DNA of 64,000 bases from Flavobacterium pectinovorum (lineage in GTDB: Bacteria; Bacteroidota; Bacteroidia; Flavobacteriales; Flavobacteriaceae), in NCBI RefSeq assembly GCF_006438875.1, contig NZ_RCZH01000017.1, positions 1 to 64,000 on the forward strand, given 5' to 3'. Shown in pieces: positions 17,208 through 25,879 of the stretch (position 1 is its first letter; every line of letters begins with the position of its first letter). Both the position numbers and the translations under genes were made by a program. The notes beneath the pieces are model-generated. The model saw only the letters and a program-made list of their open reading frames with translations. It had not been told where the DNA came from and searched no databases.

Positions 17208-19271
17208 TTGATTTCACAAAATACGATTAATACTGTTTTTGAAACTGCTCGAGTAGAGGAGGTTATTGGTGATTTTGTTAATTTAAAACGTGCCGGAAGT
17301 AACTTCAAAGGCTTAAGTCCATTCTCAGATGAGCGCTCTCCGTCATTCATGGTATCACCTGCAAAAGGGATCTGGAAAGATTTTAGTACAGGAAAAGGAG
17401 GGAATTCTGTCAAGTTTCTAATGGAGCACTCACAGTTTACTTATCCGGAAGCCATTCGATATTTAGCAAGAAAATATAATATTGAGATCGAAGAAACGGA
17501 ACAAACAGATGCTGAAAAAGCGATAACAGATGTTCGCGAGAGTATGTATTTGGTTTCGGAATTTGCAAAAGACTATTTTCACAGAACACTTATAAATTCA
17601 GAGGAAGGAAAAGCAATTGGACTTTCGTATTTTAAAGAAAGAGGTTTTACAAATGAAACCATCAAGAAATTTGATTTAGGATATTCGCCGGAAACGTGGG
17701 ATGCTCTTACCAAAGAAGCTTTGGGTAAAGGATATAAACTGGAATTTCTGGAAAGTACCGGTTTGACAATTCCCAGAGAGGATCGCCCTTTTGACCGTTT
17801 CAAAGGACGTGTCATGTTTCCCATACAAAGTATGTCGGGACGTGTCCTTGGATTTGGAGGTCGTATTTTAACCAATGATAAAAAAGCAGCAAAATATTTA
17901 AACTCGCCTGAAAGTGATATTTACCATAAAAGTAAAGTGCTTTATGGAATTTATCAGGCCAAACAGTCCATCGCAAAACAAAATAATTGTTATTTGGTAG
18001 AAGGTTATACAGATGTTATTCAGTTTAATCAAGCCGGAATCGAAAATGTTGTAGCTTCTTCAGGGACAGCTTTAACGCCGGACCAGATTCGTTTGATTAA
18101 TCGTCTGACCCGAAATATTACAGTGCTTTTTGATGGAGATGCTGCGGGATTACGTGCGTCTATTCGCGGAATCGATTTGATTCTGGAAGAAGGAATGAAT
18201 GTAAGAGTATGTGGTTTTCCTGACGGAGAAGATCCGGATAGTTTTGCCAGAAAAAATTCTCATGATGAACTGGTTGCCTATTTAGAAGAAAATAGTAAAG
18301 ATTTTATACAGTTCAAAGCGTCACTCTTAATGAAGGATGCTAAAAACGATCCTATTAAAAAGGCTGATTTAATTAGGGATATGGTTACGAGTATTTCTAA
18401 AATACCGGACCGTATTCAGCGAGAGGTTTATACTCAGGAATGTGCCAGAATTATGGATATTTCCGAGCAGGTTTTGGTGAGTACGTTGGCGCAGTTGATT
18501 CAAAAGGATCTTACAGAAGCTAATAAAAAGCAAAAACAGGAGCAAAAACCTTTTGAAGTTTTAAGAAACCAAAATCCAAAAAACACTGGGTATTCAGGAG
18601 GAGATCCAGATGATCCAAGAACCGGACCGCCGGACGGTTATATGGAGGAACCGGGATATCCGCAACAGCAACAAGCTGAAAAAGTCGATATATTATACCG
18701 TTTAGAGCGAAAAGTAATTGAAATTTTATTGCTTTACGGAGATAAAACGGAAGAATTTGAAGATGTATTTTTAAAAAGTAATGATGAAGGTGAAGTTGTA
18801 ATGGTTTCTGAAAAGAAACAATATAAGGTTCATCAACGAATTTATTTGAGTTTACAGGAAGATGAGGTCGAACTTTCGAATAATTTATTCCGTGATATTT
18901 TTACGGATATAATTGGGTTTTATCATCAAAATGAAAAATTTAGCTTAGAGCAATATTTGATGCGCTTAGAGCCGGATTTTGCTCAGGAAGTTACAGATAT
19001 TTTAATGGAAGATGAAAGATTGGCTTTGCACGATTGGGAAGGTCAAAATATCTTTACAAAAGGGAAACACGAAACGATAGCACAATATGTTTCTGAAACC
19101 GTTATGTCTATGCGTTGGTTTTTGGTTGGTAAAATCATTGAGGAATTAAAAAGCTCTATACAACCTGAAAATTCAGATAATACAGAGCTTTTGTCGATGG
19201 TGATGGATTACTCAAAATTAGTTAATTCATTTTCGAAAAAACTAGGAAGAGTAATGTCAAGATACCATTAA
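17208..19271 (+). CDS. dnaG: DNA primase
   Basis: A 687-residue primase that lays RNA primers at the replication fork. Order: N-terminal ribbon domain (about 1-95), catalytic core, TOPRIM domain with VEGYTDV (E265) and the metal motif FDGDAAG near residue 309, a Pro/Gly/Gln-rich linker (about 445-485), and a C-terminal helicase-interaction region. The start is TTG 17208, since conserved residues begin at once (ISQNTINTVFETARVEEVIGDF). Oddly, the zinc ribbon has SPFS and WKDFSTG where E. coli has CPFH and HCFGCG, so no ligand remains. The 3' end overlaps the convergent regulator by four bases. Confidence 0.95.
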   Translation: MISQNTINTVFETARVEEVIGDFVNLKRAGSNFKGLSPFSDERSPSFMVSPAKGIWKDFSTGKGGNSVKFLMEHSQFTYPEAIRYLARKYNIEIEETEQTDAEKAITDVRESMYLVSEFAKDYFHRTLINSEEGKAIGLSYFKERGFTNETIKKFDLGYSPETWDALTKEALGKGYKLEFLESTGLTIPREDRPFDRFKGRVMFPIQSMSGRVLGFGGRILTNDKKAAKYLNSPESDIYHKSKVLYGIYQAKQSIAKQNNCYLVEGYTDVIQFNQAGIENVVASSGTALTPDQIRLINRLTRNITVLFDGDAAGLRASIRGIDLILEEGMNVRVCGFPDGEDPDSFARKNSHDELVAYLEENSKDFIQFKASLLMKDAKNDPIKKADLIRDMVTSISKIPDRIQREVYTQECARIMDISEQVLVSTLAQLIQKDLTEANKKQKQEQKPFEVLRNQNPKNTGYSGGDPDDPRTGPPDGYMEEPGYPQQQQAEKVDILYRLERKVIEILLLYGDKTEEFEDVFLKSNDEGEVVMVSEKKQYKVHQRIYLSLQEDEVELSNNLFRDIFTDIIGFYHQNEKFSLEQYLMRLEPDFAQEVTDILMEDERLALHDWEGQNIFTKGKHETIAQYVSETVMSMRWFLVGKIIEELKSSIQPENSDNTELLSMVMDYSKLVNSFSKKLGRVMSRYH

Positions 19272-19897
19272 ATAATTTCTAAAGTCTTTGCTTTGTTAAC
19301 AAGATCTACTAAATTAGTAACATTTAATTTAGTCAGCAATCTTAATTTGTAAGTACTGATCGTTTTTTCGTTCAGATTTAAGATTTTAGAGATTTCATTG
19401 TTTTTCTTACCATCACTTAAGTAACGTAGAACTTCAATCTCGCGATTTGACAGTTTTCTGTACAAACGTTCGCTTTTGCTTTGTTTAGCAATAAGAGCCA
19501 TGTTTTTACGCACAGTTTCGTTGATGATAATTTTTCCTTCATGTACTTTAATAATAGAAAGACCTAAAGTTTCAAGTTTTTCTGTTTTGTGCACATACCC
19601 GGAAACTCCTGCTTTGATCGCATTTGGAGCGTACATTTGTTCAGCGAGGTCACTAAAAATTACAATTTTTGTTTTTGGGAAGTTCTTCAGGATAGATTTC
19701 ACTTCGAAGATGCTCGAAAGACCTTCTAACTCTAGATCTAGAATTAGGATGTCAATCTCCTTCGTCTGAAGAATATCTCTAACCATTGAAAAATTGCCCA
19801 CATTGGCAACAATTGAAATTTGATCGTGGTCTTTGAAATAAGACTTAACGCCAAAGTGAGTCACAGGATGATTGTCTGCAAGACATACTTTAATCAT
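19268..19897 (-). CDS. LuxR/NarL-type response regulator
   Basis: A 209-residue regulator. The receiver domain (1-120) has the acidic pocket in LADNHP, the phospho-acceptor Asp in ILDLELEG (near residue 53) and KTEKLE late in the domain. The C-terminal helix-turn-helix (about 145-205) reads LSNREIEVLRYLSDGKKNNE and ISKILNLNEKTISTYK. No histidine kinase is adjacent, so it is an orphan. From memory its place between dnaG and nadE is conserved in Flavobacterium. Confidence 0.9.
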   Translation of the reverse strand: MIKVCLADNHPVTHFGVKSYFKDHDQISIVANVGNFSMVRDILQTKEIDILILDLELEGLSSIFEVKSILKNFPKTKIVIFSDLAEQMYAPNAIKAGVSGYVHKTEKLETLGLSIIKVHEGKIIINETVRKNMALIAKQSKSERLYRKLSNREIEVLRYLSDGKKNNEISKILNLNEKTISTYKLRLLTKLNVTNLVDLVNKAKTLEII

Positions 19898-19990
19898 AAT
19901 TTTTACCTTTTTTAGAATTGTTCATGTTTTTGGAACTGTAAAATTAATAAATAAATTCTGTAATTAATTGCAGACAAATGTTAAAAAGTT

Positions 19991-20797
19991 TTATTTTAAC
20001 GTTTTCGGTATAATGCAGACCGGTATTGCGTCCATTTTATGCTTGTTACTGGTGTTTAAACGTTTATAAATTTCAAAGACAGATTTTTCTCTCCCACTAT
20101 AGTCAGCTGGCGTATTTCCTGACTCCGCGGCCAACATCGCCCATTCAAGTTCGTCATAACTCGCCCCTAATTGATCTTCATCTGTACGATTATCTCCAAA
20201 CAGGCCATCAGTTGGTGCAGCTGTTAAAATTGATAGCGGAATCGTTAAAAATTCTCCAAGAGCATAAACATCTGACTTCATTAAGTCTGCAATTGGACTT
20301 AAATCGACTCCGCCGTCTCCGTATTTGGTGTAAAATCCTACTCCAAAATCTTCAACTTTGTTTCCAGTTCCGGCAACTAATAACCCATGAATTCCTGCTA
20401 AATAATATAAAGAAGTCATTCGTAAACGAGCACGGGTATTAGCCAATGACAAACTAATTTTTCCTTCGTCATCTGTTTTTGGTACAGAACTCTTAAAAGC
20501 TTCAAAAGTGGCAGTCAAATCTGTTTCTACATTCGAAACATTCGGAAAACGCTTTTTTAATTGCTCAATATGTTCTCTTCCTCTCGAAACCTGATTTTCG
20601 GCTTGGTGAATAGGCATTTCTACACATAAAACTTTCAAACCTGTTTGGGCACATAATGTAGAAGTTACCGCAGAATCTACTCCGCCGGAAATTCCAATTA
20701 CAAAACCATTTACTTTTGCATTGTTAGCATAATTTTTCAACCACTCTACAATGTGGTTATTCACTTTTTCTGTCTGAATAGTACTTTTTTTAGCCAT
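19991..20797 (-). CDS. nadE: NAD(+) synthase (ammonia-dependent type)
   Basis: A 268-residue enzyme that adenylates and amidates nicotinic acid adenine dinucleotide, the last step of NAD synthesis. The PP-loop IGISGGVDSAV is at about residues 37-47. GTGNKVEDFGVGFYTKYGDGG and the adjacent SPIADLMKSDVYAL are hallmark segments. There is no N-terminal glutaminase domain, so ammonia is the likely donor. It is divergent from gldB across a 99-base gap. Confidence 0.95.
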   Translation of the reverse strand: MAKKSTIQTEKVNNHIVEWLKNYANNAKVNGFVIGISGGVDSAVTSTLCAQTGLKVLCVEMPIHQAENQVSRGREHIEQLKKRFPNVSNVETDLTATFEAFKSSVPKTDDEGKISLSLANTRARLRMTSLYYLAGIHGLLVAGTGNKVEDFGVGFYTKYGDGGVDLSPIADLMKSDVYALGEFLTIPLSILTAAPTDGLFGDNRTDEDQLGASYDELEWAMLAAESGNTPADYSGREKSVFEIYKRLNTSNKHKMDAIPVCIIPKTLK

Positions 20798-20826
20798 AAT
20801 AATTCAAGATTTAAGATACAGGGGTG

Positions 20827-20834
20827 TATATTTG
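20827..20834 (+). promoter_or_regulatory. Candidate -7 box for gldBC in the nadE/gldB divergent gap
   Basis: TATATTTG matches TAnnTTTG 62 bases upstream of gldB. It sits in an imperfect palindrome (ATATTTGCACAAATAT), so a divergent promoter for nadE could overlap it. Confidence 0.5.
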
Positions 20835-20896
20835 CACAAATATTTTTAAGTAACGTTTATTTAAAATATAGGCAACACAAATCTAATTAAAATAAA

Positions 20897-21856
20897 ATGA
20901 AAATATATCGCTTTGTAGTGGTTCTATGCCTGTTTTTTTTGTCCTGCGATCAAAAAACTAAAGTCGAAAAAGCAGTAGAAGAAATTCCGGTTGATATTAA
21001 GGTGGAACGTTTTGATAAAGTGTTTTTTGAAAGCAAACCTGAGGATTTAGCCAAAATAAAAAAACAATATCCTTTCTTTTTTCCGGCAGGAAGTGACGAT
21101 AATATTTGGTTGAAGAAAATGCAGGATCCGCTTTGGAGAGAAGTATATACTGAAGTAGAAAAAAAATACAGCAATTTTGAGCCGGTTCGTGAGGAATTCA
21201 ATGCGCTTTTTCAACATGTAAAATATTATTTTCCTAAAACTAAAACACCAAAAGTTATTACGCTAATTGGAGAAATGGATTATAATACCAAGGCTATTTA
21301 TGCAGATAGTCTGGTAATTGTTTCTTTGGAATTGTATTTGGGTAAAAATCATAAGTTCTATGAATTTCCAAATTATTTAAAAGAAAACTTCGAAGAAAAA
21401 CAAATAATGCCGGATGTTGTTTCTAGTTTTACGTATAGAAATATCCCTGTTTCTCCGGATAAAGATTTGCTTTCTCAAATGATTTTTAATGGAAAACAAT
21501 TGTATGCAAAAGATTTGCTTTTGCCTGGATATTCAGATGCTGAAAAAATAGGATATAAGCCGGAACAAATAAAATGGTGTGAAGAAAACGAAGAATATAT
21601 GTGGCGCTACTTTATAGAAAGCGAAATGTTGTATAGTGCAGATCCTAAATTAACGACGCGTTTTATGACGCCGGCTCCATTTTCTAAATTTTATTTAGAA
21701 ATAGATAATGATTCTCCCGGGAGAGTTGGAGCCTGGATTGGCTGGCAAATGGTGCGATCATATATGAAAAATAATACTAATGTAACGTTGCCGGAATTAT
21801 TAAAAACAAACCCAAAAGAAATTTTCGAAAAGTCAAAATATAAACCGAAGAAATGA
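20897..21856 (+). CDS. gldB: Gliding motility lipoprotein GldB
   Basis: A 319-residue protein with a lipoprotein signal ending FFLSC (Cys17). It contains IPVDIKVERFDKVFFESKPE, then KYYFPKTKTPKV and a C-terminal GRVGAWIGWQMVRSYMKNN, as in Flavobacterium johnsoniae GldB. GldB is needed for gliding, probably by supporting assembly or stability of the gliding/type IX machinery. Order nadE-gldB-gldC and the ATGA overlap with gldC match the known locus. Confidence 0.94.
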   Translation: MKIYRFVVVLCLFFLSCDQKTKVEKAVEEIPVDIKVERFDKVFFESKPEDLAKIKKQYPFFFPAGSDDNIWLKKMQDPLWREVYTEVEKKYSNFEPVREEFNALFQHVKYYFPKTKTPKVITLIGEMDYNTKAIYADSLVIVSLELYLGKNHKFYEFPNYLKENFEEKQIMPDVVSSFTYRNIPVSPDKDLLSQMIFNGKQLYAKDLLLPGYSDAEKIGYKPEQIKWCEENEEYMWRYFIESEMLYSADPKLTTRFMTPAPFSKFYLEIDNDSPGRVGAWIGWQMVRSYMKNNTNVTLPELLKTNPKEIFEKSKYKPKK

Positions 21857-22191
21857 TGTCAGATACAATAAACTCAGAAATTAGATTCAATATAGAATTG
21901 GACGAAAACCGCGTTCCGGAAAAATTAACATGGAGCGCACAAGATGGCGGTGTGCAGGCTCAGGATGCAAAAGCAATTATGTTGTCGATTTGGGACAGCA
22001 AAGTAAAAGAAACTATGCGTATTGATTTGTGGACAAAAGATATGCCGGTTGATGAAATGAAGATTTTCTTTCACCAAACATTAGTTGCAATGGCTGATAC
22101 GTTTAAACGTGCAACGGATGACGAAAAAATGTCAGATACAATGAAAGATTTTTGTGATTATTTTGCAGAAAAGCTTGAGCTAACGAAGTAG
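21853..22191 (+). CDS. gldC: Gliding motility protein GldC
   Basis: A 112-residue soluble protein (EIRFNIELDENRVPEKLTWS, then the cluster KDMPVDEMKIFFHQTLVAMA). GldC is a small cytoplasmic accessory gliding protein whose loss slows F. johnsoniae movement. It starts inside the gldB stop (ATGATG; the second ATG at 21856 is equally possible). It is followed by a strong bidirectional terminator. Confidence 0.93.
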   Translation: MMSDTINSEIRFNIELDENRVPEKLTWSAQDGGVQAQDAKAIMLSIWDSKVKETMRIDLWTKDMPVDEMKIFFHQTLVAMADTFKRATDDEKMSDTMKDFCDYFAEKLELTK

Positions 22192-22210
22192 TTTTAAATT
22201 TCAATAAAAA

Positions 22211-22350
22211 AATTCCAAATTCCAACACTGGAAGTAAATTCCAATAATAAAAAACCCCAAATTCCAATTTAGATCGGAATTTGGGATTTTTTTATTTTTT
22301 TGCATTCTGGGCAAAGCCCAAAAATTGGAATTTGGAATTTTTTTATTGGA
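22211..22350. terminator. Bidirectional terminator in a TTGGAATTT-type repeat tract
   Basis: CCCAAATTCC (22256-22265) pairs with GGAATTTGGG (22276-22285), flanked by A-runs on one side and T-runs on the other, so it can stop both gldC and engB transcripts. Outside it, AATTCCAAATTCCAA and TTGGAATTTGGAATT form a second, outer arm pair, with GGGCAAAGCCC between. Confidence 0.8.
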
Positions 22351-22352
22351 AT

Positions 22353-22973
22353 TTAAAATTGACTATTGTTTTTAAATACTTCCTGATTTACTTCATCAAT
22401 ATACGATAAAACATCATCTTTTCCGGTTTGTTCTGTAGCAGAAGTTACGAAATAATGCGGCATTTCTTCCCAGTTGTTGGCAAACATTTGCTTTTTGTAT
22501 GCTGCAATATGAGAATCGATTTTTACTTTACTGATTTTATCTGCTTTGGTAAAAATAATGCAAAACGGAATTTCACTTTCTCCCATATACGACATAAATT
22601 CGATATCTATGGCTTGCGCATCGTGGCGAATATCAATCAAGACAAAAGCGCAAACTAATTGCTCGCGGGTTTCGAAGTAATCTGTAATGAATTGTTGAAA
22701 AACCGATTTTGTTTTTTTAGAAACTTTGGCGTAACCATAACCAGGTAAATCGACCAGAAACCAATTGTTGTTAATCTTGAAATGATTAATCAATTGGGTT
22801 TTTCCAGGTCTTCCTGAAGTTTTTGCTAAGTTTTTATGATTGGTAAGCATGTTAATCAAAGATGACTTACCTACGTTTGATCGGCCGATAAAAGCATATT
22901 CCGGCAAAAAATCCTGTGGACATTTTGCAACTTCGGAATTACTGATAATGAATTCGGCGGTATTAATTTTCAT
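22353..22973 (-). CDS. engB: Ribosome-biogenesis GTPase EngB/YsxC
   Basis: A 206-residue TRAFAC GTPase. G1 is GRSNVGKSSL (residues ~29-38), G2/switch I holds the Thr of SGRPGKTQLIN, G3 is DLPGYG, and G4 is TKAD. It assists late assembly of the 50S subunit. Length and motifs are typical. It is followed by the shared terminator and preceded by a hydrolase gene in the same direction (42-base gap). Confidence 0.95.
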   Translation of the reverse strand: MKINTAEFIISNSEVAKCPQDFLPEYAFIGRSNVGKSSLINMLTNHKNLAKTSGRPGKTQLINHFKINNNWFLVDLPGYGYAKVSKKTKSVFQQFITDYFETREQLVCAFVLIDIRHDAQAIDIEFMSYMGESEIPFCIIFTKADKISKVKIDSHIAAYKKQMFANNWEEMPHYFVTSATEQTGKDDVLSYIDEVNQEVFKNNSQF

Positions 22974-23015
22974 GTTTTTTGTTTTTAAAACCTCCTAAAA
23001 GTCGAAAGTTAGATG

Positions 23016-23780
23016 CTATAAATTCTTTTTAACAAGCCATTCTTCAAGAATAGTATTGAATTCCTGAGGATGTTCCATCATAGCAGCGTGTCCACATTTG
23101 TCTATCCAATACAAAGTTGAATTAGGCAATAATTTATCAAATTCTTCGGCAACATTTGGTGGTGTTACAGCGTCATTTTTACCCCAAATAACACAGGTTT
23201 CTACTGTCATTTTTGGTAAATCTTTTGCCATATTATGACGAATTGCACTTTTGGCAATCGTTAAAGTTTTGATTAGTTTGATACGATCGTTTACGGTCGC
23301 ATACACTTCATCAATAAGTTCCGGAGTTGCAATTGCAGGATCATAAAATACATCTTCAGCTTTCTTTTTGATGTATTCATAATCGCCTCTTTTTGGGTAA
23401 CTATCTCCCATTGCGCTTTCGTAAAGTCCAGAACTTCCGGTAATTACGAGTCCTGCAACTTTTTCAGGATATAATTTTGTATGGTAAAGAGCGATATGTC
23501 CTCCAAGTGAATTGCCTAACAAAATAACTTTGTCAAAACCTTTAAAAGTGATAAAGTCCTTCACATATTTTGCAAAGCTTTTTACGTTTGTTTTTAAAAT
23601 GCTTTGGGTATAGATTGGCAAATCCGGGATAACAACTTTGTATCCTTTTGTTGGGAAATATTCTGCTACAGCATCAAAGTTACTTAGGCCTCCCATTAAG
23701 CCATGTAAAATCACGATAGGAGTTCCTTCTCCAGCTTCATAATAGCTGTATTTGCCTTCTTTTTTGTAGTGTTTGTCCAT
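23016..23780 (-). CDS. Alpha/beta hydrolase
   Basis: A 254-residue cytoplasmic hydrolase with the oxyanion motif HGLMGG (near residue 26), nucleophile elbow GNSLGGH (near residue 89), acid in WGKNDAVTPP (near residue 200) and catalytic His in KCGHAAMMEHP (near residue 228). The triad is complete. The substrate is unknown; relatives include meta-cleavage-product hydrolases and lipases. It may be co-transcribed with engB. Confidence 0.88.
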   Translation of the reverse strand: MDKHYKKEGKYSYYEAGEGTPIVILHGLMGGLSNFDAVAEYFPTKGYKVVIPDLPIYTQSILKTNVKSFAKYVKDFITFKGFDKVILLGNSLGGHIALYHTKLYPEKVAGLVITGSSGLYESAMGDSYPKRGDYEYIKKKAEDVFYDPAIATPELIDEVYATVNDRIKLIKTLTIAKSAIRHNMAKDLPKMTVETCVIWGKNDAVTPPNVAEEFDKLLPNSTLYWIDKCGHAAMMEHPQEFNTILEEWLVKKNL

Positions 23781-24053
23781 TTAATTTAATGCCAATTTCA
23801 ATTTGGACAAATATAGGGTTTAATAAATAAAAATGAATTTTTGCTACCATTTTTTAACTAGATAATTTCAGTAGAATTTCTAAGTGGTTAAAAATCAGGT
23901 TTTATAGGTGGTTTTGGTGTGTTTTCTAAATGTTAAGAAATTAGCATAATAACTAATTTTTTAAGAAATATGATGCATATTTTTTTTGATTGATCAGTGT
24001 TGTCAGGAATTGATTAATAATTAGTTAAAGTATTGATTGTTTATGTATTAGGA
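23781..24053. other. Non-coding stretch upstream of the mraZ operator
   Basis: AT-rich with no open frame that looks coding. Two further GTGGT words occur at 23884-23888 and 23908-23912, far from the phased cluster; they may be remote MraZ contacts or chance. Confidence 0.5.
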
Positions 24054-24113
24054 GTGGTGGTAGCAAAGTGGTTAAACTTATTAACAAAGTGGTACATTGT
24101 GGTAAATTGTGGT
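24054..24113 (+). promoter_or_regulatory. Candidate MraZ operator: phased GTGGT repeats
   Basis: GTGGT occurs at 24057, 24068, 24089, 24099 and 24109, with spacings of 11, 21, 10 and 10 bases (one or two helical turns), plus one more at 24054. The last three form a (GTGGTnnnnn) array, and two carry AAA in front (AAAGTGGT). MraZ in E. coli and Mycoplasma binds direct repeats of TGGG-like or AAAGTG-like words at 10-base spacing. This block is just upstream of the mraZ -7 box, which suggests autorepression of the dcw operon. Confidence 0.7.
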
Positions 24114-24124
24114 ATTATTTTTTA

Positions 24125-24132
24125 TATTTTTG
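24125..24132 (+). promoter_or_regulatory. Candidate -7 box of the dcw operon
   Basis: TATTTTTG matches TAnnTTTG, 27 bases upstream of the mraZ start. The last GTGGT repeat would overlap the -33 region, so MraZ binding would block polymerase. Confidence 0.6.
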
Positions 24133-24158
24133 TCCTATAACATATTAATGAATTTTTC

Positions 24159-24632
24159 TTGAACACAATTGTCGGAACATATGAGTGTAAAGTCGATGCT
24201 AAAGGGAGGCTAATGATGCCTGCACCTTTGAAAAAGCAATTGGCTTCATCTCTTCAAAACGGATTCGTTTTGAAGCGCTCTGTTTTTCAGCCGTGTTTAG
24301 AATTATATCCAATGGACGAGTGGGACTTGATGATGCAAAAAATCAACAAACTGAATCGTTTTGTAAAAAAGAACAATGACTTCATTCGAAGATTTACTGC
24401 CGGTGTTAAAGTGGTAGAAATTGATGCATTAGGGAGATTATTGGTGCCAAAGGATTTAGTAGCTTTTTCAAGTATTTCTAAAGATGTGGTTTTTTCATCT
24501 GCGGTTAATATTGTGGAAATTTGGGATAAGGATTTATATGAAAAATCAATAAGCGGCGAAGATATGGATTTTGCAGATTTAGCCGAAGAAGTAATGGGAA
24601 ATATTAATGACGACGACAATGGAATATCATAA
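24159..24632 (+). CDS. mraZ: Transcriptional regulator MraZ
   Basis: A 157-residue protein with two SpoVT/AbrB-type halves: YECKVDAKGRLMMPAPLKKQ (about 7-26) and VKVVEIDALGRLLVPKDLVA (about 84-103), each with the DxxGR signature. MraZ forms ring-shaped multimers that bind repeated operators in front of its own operon. The only workable start is TTG 24159, as the upstream ATG at 24148 meets a stop after four codons. First gene of the dcw operon; its 3' end overlaps rsmH. Confidence 0.95.
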   Translation: MNTIVGTYECKVDAKGRLMMPAPLKKQLASSLQNGFVLKRSVFQPCLELYPMDEWDLMMQKINKLNRFVKKNNDFIRRFTAGVKVVEIDALGRLLVPKDLVAFSSISKDVVFSSAVNIVEIWDKDLYEKSISGEDMDFADLAEEVMGNINDDDNGIS

Positions 24633-25515
24633 TCCGGTTTTGCTTCATCCTACAGTTGATGGTTTAAATATTAAACCTGATGGCATTTATGTAGATGTTA
24701 CGTTTGGTGGCGGTGGTCATTCAAAGGAAATTTTAAAACGATTAGGACCAAACGGAAAATTATTTGCTTTTGATCAGGACGAAGATGCGCTTGCAAATGC
24801 ATTACCAGATGAACGGTTTACCTTAATAAATGAAAATTTTAGATTTATAAAAAGGTTCCTGCGTTTTCATGGTGTAAAAAGTGTAGATGGAATTTTGGCA
24901 GATTTAGGAGTTTCATCACATCAATTTGATGTTCCTGAAAGAGGATTCTCGACAAGATTTGATGCCGAACTCGATATGCGGATGAGTCAGAAAAATGATT
25001 TAAATGCTTATCGTGTGGTTAACGAATATGAAGAACAGGATTTACGTCGTGTTTTTTTTGATTATGGAGAGTTGAAGAACGCACCAGTTTTAGCAAGAAC
25101 AATTGTAGAAGCAAGAGAACATCAGCCAATAAAAACAACAGATGAATTAAAAGACGTTCTGGCAAAATTTTTACCGGAACGAGTTCGAAATAAAATATTG
25201 GCTCAGATTTATCAGGCGATTCGTATCGAAGTAAATCAGGAAATGGATGTGTTGAAAGAATTTATAGAGCAATCATTAGAAATTCTTAATCCGGGCGGAA
25301 GATTTTCAGTGATATCGTATCATTCTCTTGAAGACAGACTGGTAAAAAGATTTATCAAAAACGGAATGTTTGAAGGAGAGCCGGAACGTGATTTTTTTGG
25401 AAATTTTTCGGTTCCGTTTAAAACCATCGGAAAATTGATTGTTCCGGACGATGCAGAGATTAAAATCAATAATAGAGCAAGAAGTGCAAAATTGAGAATT
25501 GCTGAGAAGATATAA
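24607..25515 (+). CDS. rsmH: 16S rRNA (cytosine-1402-N4)-methyltransferase
   Basis: A 302-residue methyltransferase (MraW). The SAM site is YVDVTFGGGGHSKEIL (about residues 28-43); ILADLGVSSHQFD and the C-terminal VISYHSLEDRLVKRF are family signatures. It modifies C1402 in the ribosomal P site. The start could be 24607 or the in-frame ATG 24619 (MEYHNPVLL), both inside the end of mraZ. Confidence 0.95.
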   Translation: MTTTMEYHNPVLLHPTVDGLNIKPDGIYVDVTFGGGGHSKEILKRLGPNGKLFAFDQDEDALANALPDERFTLINENFRFIKRFLRFHGVKSVDGILADLGVSSHQFDVPERGFSTRFDAELDMRMSQKNDLNAYRVVNEYEEQDLRRVFFDYGELKNAPVLARTIVEAREHQPIKTTDELKDVLAKFLPERVRNKILAQIYQAIRIEVNQEMDVLKEFIEQSLEILNPGGRFSVISYHSLEDRLVKRFIKNGMFEGEPERDFFGNFSVPFKTIGKLIVPDDAEIKINNRARSAKLRIAEKI

Positions 25516-25531
25516 TATATATAGGTAGAAA

Positions 25532-25879
25532 ATGAAAGGTGGAGTATTTGGCATATTAAAAGCAAGATTTCTGATTAACGATGATGCAGTAAAAAACTGG
25601 AGGTTCATTGTTTTTATCATTCTGCTTGCTATTCTGATGATTGCAAATACGCAACGATACGAACAGAAAGTTTTTGAAATTGCAAAACTCAATAATGAAG
25701 TAAAAGAATTGCGATCAGAATTTGTAGATCGACGTTCAGAATTAATGGATTTGAAAATGGAATCGACGATATCGGATAAAATGCTTGAAAAACAGATTTT
25801 TCCATCAACAGTTCCTCCAGTAAAAATAGAAGTTGAAAAAGAAGAAGAAAAAAATTTCTTTAAAAGAATATGGCAGTAG
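25532..25879 (+). CDS. ftsL: FtsL-like divisome protein
   Basis: A 115-residue bitopic protein. A cytoplasmic N terminus leads into one membrane helix (about 27-42, FIVFIILLAILMIANT), then a periplasmic coiled coil (KVFEIAKLNNEVKELRSEF, about 48-80). Size, topology and place between rsmH and ftsI are those of FtsL, though the sequence is very divergent, as is usual for this protein. It should pair with FtsQ and FtsB-like partners to activate FtsWI. Overlaps ftsI by 10 bases. Confidence 0.85.
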   Translation: MKGGVFGILKARFLINDDAVKNWRFIVFIILLAILMIANTQRYEQKVFEIAKLNNEVKELRSEFVDRRSELMDLKMESTISDKMLEKQIFPSTVPPVKIEVEKEEEKNFFKRIWQ

